Source: Patescibacteria group bacterium
GTDB taxonomy: Bacteria; Patescibacteriota; Patescibacteriia; UBA9570
Length of the DNA: 40,867 bases
Assembly (NCBI GenBank): GCA_024277435.1
Contig: JAJRVJ010000022.1
Coordinates: 1-40,867, forward strand
Direction: 5' to 3'
The position numbers were made by a program, and so were the translations under genes. The notes under the pieces are model-generated. The model was not told the DNA's origin and did no database searches. It was given only the letters and a program-made list of their open reading frames with translations. Positions 40,094 to 40,867 of the stretch are shown piece after piece (positions within the stretch are counted from its first letter, which is position 1; the number at the start of each line of letters is the position of its first letter).

Positions 40094-40110
40094 GTGCACA
40101 AGCTGTGCAC
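40094..40110. promoter_or_regulatory. Palindrome upstream of the rRNA promoter
   Basis: gtgcaca-agc-tgtgcac, perfect 7-bp arms, ending 19 bp before the -35 box. It could be a regulator-binding site. Confidence 0.5.
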
Positions 40111-40129
40111 CTAGTACCTTATGCGTTTC

Positions 40130-40158
40130 TTGACATAAAAACCAGGTTTATGTAGAAT
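40130..40158 (+). promoter_or_regulatory. Strong rRNA promoter P1
   Basis: Consensus TTGACA (40130-40135), 17 bp, TAGAAT (40153-40158), with an AT-rich segment upstream. Transcription should start near 40165. Confidence 0.75.
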
Positions 40159-40209
40159 ACTCTAGCTAACGAGATTAGCCAGATTGACAAGATTTATCCC
40201 CAAAAAACG

Positions 40210-40261
40210 CTGAAACTAGCACGTGTCTAGCAAGACGCCAGCTGGTTTCAGGGTTTTTATT
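40210..40261 (+). terminator. Terminator-like hairpin in the 16S leader
   Basis: ctgaaactagc (40210-40220) pairs with gctggtttcag (40241-40251) in 11 pairs including one G-U. A small nested hairpin (gtct-agca-agac) lies in the loop, and ggtttttattt follows. With P1 it would bound a ~95-base RNA, or act as an attenuator of rRNA transcription. Confidence 0.65.
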
Positions 40262-40293
40262 TCGCTAAAAACGGAATAGATCCTGAACGTACA

Positions 40294-40321
40294 TTGACAG
40301 TCGAATCGTGACAAGTATTAA
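40294..40321 (+). promoter_or_regulatory. Possible second rRNA promoter P2
   Basis: TTGACA (40294-40299), 16 bp, TATTAA (40316-40321), downstream of the terminator-like hairpin and ~85 bp before mature 16S. The -10 is weak. Confidence 0.4.
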
Positions 40322-40404
40322 ACCACAACTCGAGGTTGCTGAAGTAGGCTTCGAGTGTAGATAACCAATACTTCAATTCCGGATAGATGCAAATCTATCT
40401 AAAA

Positions 40405-40867
40405 ATATACTAAGAGTTTGATCCTGGCTCAGGATGAACGCTAGCGGTGTGTCTTAGGCATGCAAGTCGAACGCGTCTTCGGACGAGTGGCAGACGGGTG
40501 AGTACGACAGTGGTAACCTGCCCCAAAGTTTTGGACAACCTTGCGAAAGCGAGGCTAATACAAAATGGTCAGAGAATTACATTTGTTTTTCTTTGTAAAG
40601 CTTTTGCGCTTTGGGAGGGGCCTTTGGTCTATCAGCTTGTTGGTGAGGTAAAAGCTCACCAAGGCTCTGACGGATAGCGGGTGTGAGAGCATGGCCCGCC
40701 TCACTGGGACTGAAATACTGCCCAGACTCCTACGGGAGGCTGCAGTCGAGAATCTTCCGCAATGCACGAAAGTGTGACGGAGCGACACCGCGTGCCAGAT
40801 GAAGCCTTTAGGGGTGTAAATGGCTTTTATTAGGGAAAAACTTGCGATGGTACCTAATGAATAAGAG
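40405..40867 (+). rRNA. 16S ribosomal RNA, 5' part (cut by window end)
   Basis: The conserved AGAGTTTGATCCTGGCTCAG begins at 40413, matching E. coli position 8, so the mature 5' end is near 40405. The universal CTACGGGAGGCTGCAG segment (~40730) and the V3 region GAATCTTCCGCAATG follow. Helices are short, and the sequence departs from common bacterial 16S in a way typical of CPR/Patescibacteria. About 460 of ~1500 bases are inside the window. ORFs reported over this region are shadows. Confidence 0.97.

Larger units (their letters stand above)
39999..40404 (+). other. 16S rRNA upstream region and leader
   Basis: No protein gene is seen. It holds, in order: an AT-rich stretch (40050-40090) that could be an UP element; a palindrome (40094-40110); a strong promoter (40130-40158); a short hairpin at the transcript start (gctaa-cgaga-ttagc, 40165-40179); a terminator-like hairpin with T-run (40210-40261); a second, weaker promoter (40294-40321); and further small hairpins (actcgag...cttcgagt near 40328-40356; gatagat-gcaa-atctatc near 40383-40400) just before mature 16S. 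Confidence 0.7.

Noticed and set aside
40447-40788. ORFs of 76 and 77 codons
   Set aside because: They lie inside the 16S rRNA gene.
1-40867. Alternative genetic code (TGA as Gly or Trp)
   Set aside because: queA and the SpoIID-like gene end naturally in TGA, and intact genes contain no in-frame TGA.
1-40867. CRISPR array, insertion sequence or prophage
   Set aside because: No regularly spaced repeats, transposase, integrase or phage structural genes were seen; the only tandem repeats encode low-complexity protein tails.

Overview
This window looks like the chromosome of a Candidate Phyla Radiation (Patescibacteria) bacterium, probably Parcubacteria-like, although that placement is an inference. 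It ends inside the 5' part of a 16S rRNA gene with a CPR-style V3 segment. The genes are compact and moderately AT-rich. They include a cut-down Smc, many Lys/Ala/Glu-rich tails on core proteins, small membrane proteins of the type common in CPR, and very few Shine-Dalgarno sequences. TGA acts as a normal stop (queA and the spoIID-like gene both end in it), so the Gracilibacteria/Absconditabacteria code is excluded.

Layout. 1-624: a GC-rich segment unlike the rest, with no confident gene. 625-4608 (+): nif3-like, ruvB, two small membrane/PH proteins, queA. 4590-5807 (-): SpoIID-like envelope protein. 5931-11036 (+): a polysaccharide operon (flippase, GT4 glycosyltransferase, two O-antigen ligase/polymerase-family proteins). 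11371-13164 (+): secreted peptidoglycan-recognition-type amidase. 13214-13429 (-): Lys-rich histone-like protein. 13650-14242 (-): membrane-protein pseudogene with a nonsense codon and a frameshift. 14311-15411 (-): rplS with tRNA-Leu, tRNA-Val, a small membrane protein and tRNA-Ala. 15544-17221 (-): RluA-type pseudouridine synthase and a LOG-family protein. 17270-18739 (+): PHP phosphoesterase fused to a degenerate CDP-alcohol phosphatidyltransferase domain. 18736-24857 (-): FKBP lipoprotein, mannosyltransferase-like protein, tRNA-Ile(UAU), membrane protein, ftsH, rpsA. 25048-29692 (+): an unknown protein, a degenerate metallo-beta-lactamase-fold protein, a membrane-anchored Lys-rich protein, gyrA. 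29749-30474 (-): tpiA. 30578-34905 (+): rpmF, nusB, rnc, smc. 34921-35700 (-): membrane protein. 35816-38164 (+): rpsP, khpA, M23 peptidase, trmD. 38203-39336 (-): free-standing class I glutamine amidotransferase-like protein. 39431-39967 (+): GC-rich foreign lipoprotein gene with an internal stop. 40094-40867 (+): rRNA promoter/leader and the start of 16S.

The rnc-smc-rpsP-khpA-trmD order is the remnant of a widespread bacterial cluster. ftsY/ffh and rimM are missing from it, rplS has moved into a tRNA operon, and membrane/envelope genes have been inserted. Envelope functions are prominent (SpoIID, PGRP amidase, M23, polysaccharide genes, lipoproteins), as expected for an episymbiont.

The most striking observations are: (i) -10 promoter boxes that end 5-10 bp before the ATG of many genes, which suggests leaderless mRNAs; (ii) a PHP domain fused to a CDP-alcohol phosphotransferase fold that has lost all four catalytic Asp; (iii) an Smc with no hinge; (iv) a single-pass membrane protein with a histone-H1-like tail encoded directly before gyrA; (v) tRNA-Ile with a UAU anticodon; (vi) two GC-rich foreign segments, one with a lipoprotein gene interrupted by an amber codon; (vii) a promoter plus terminator-like hairpin in the 16S leader.
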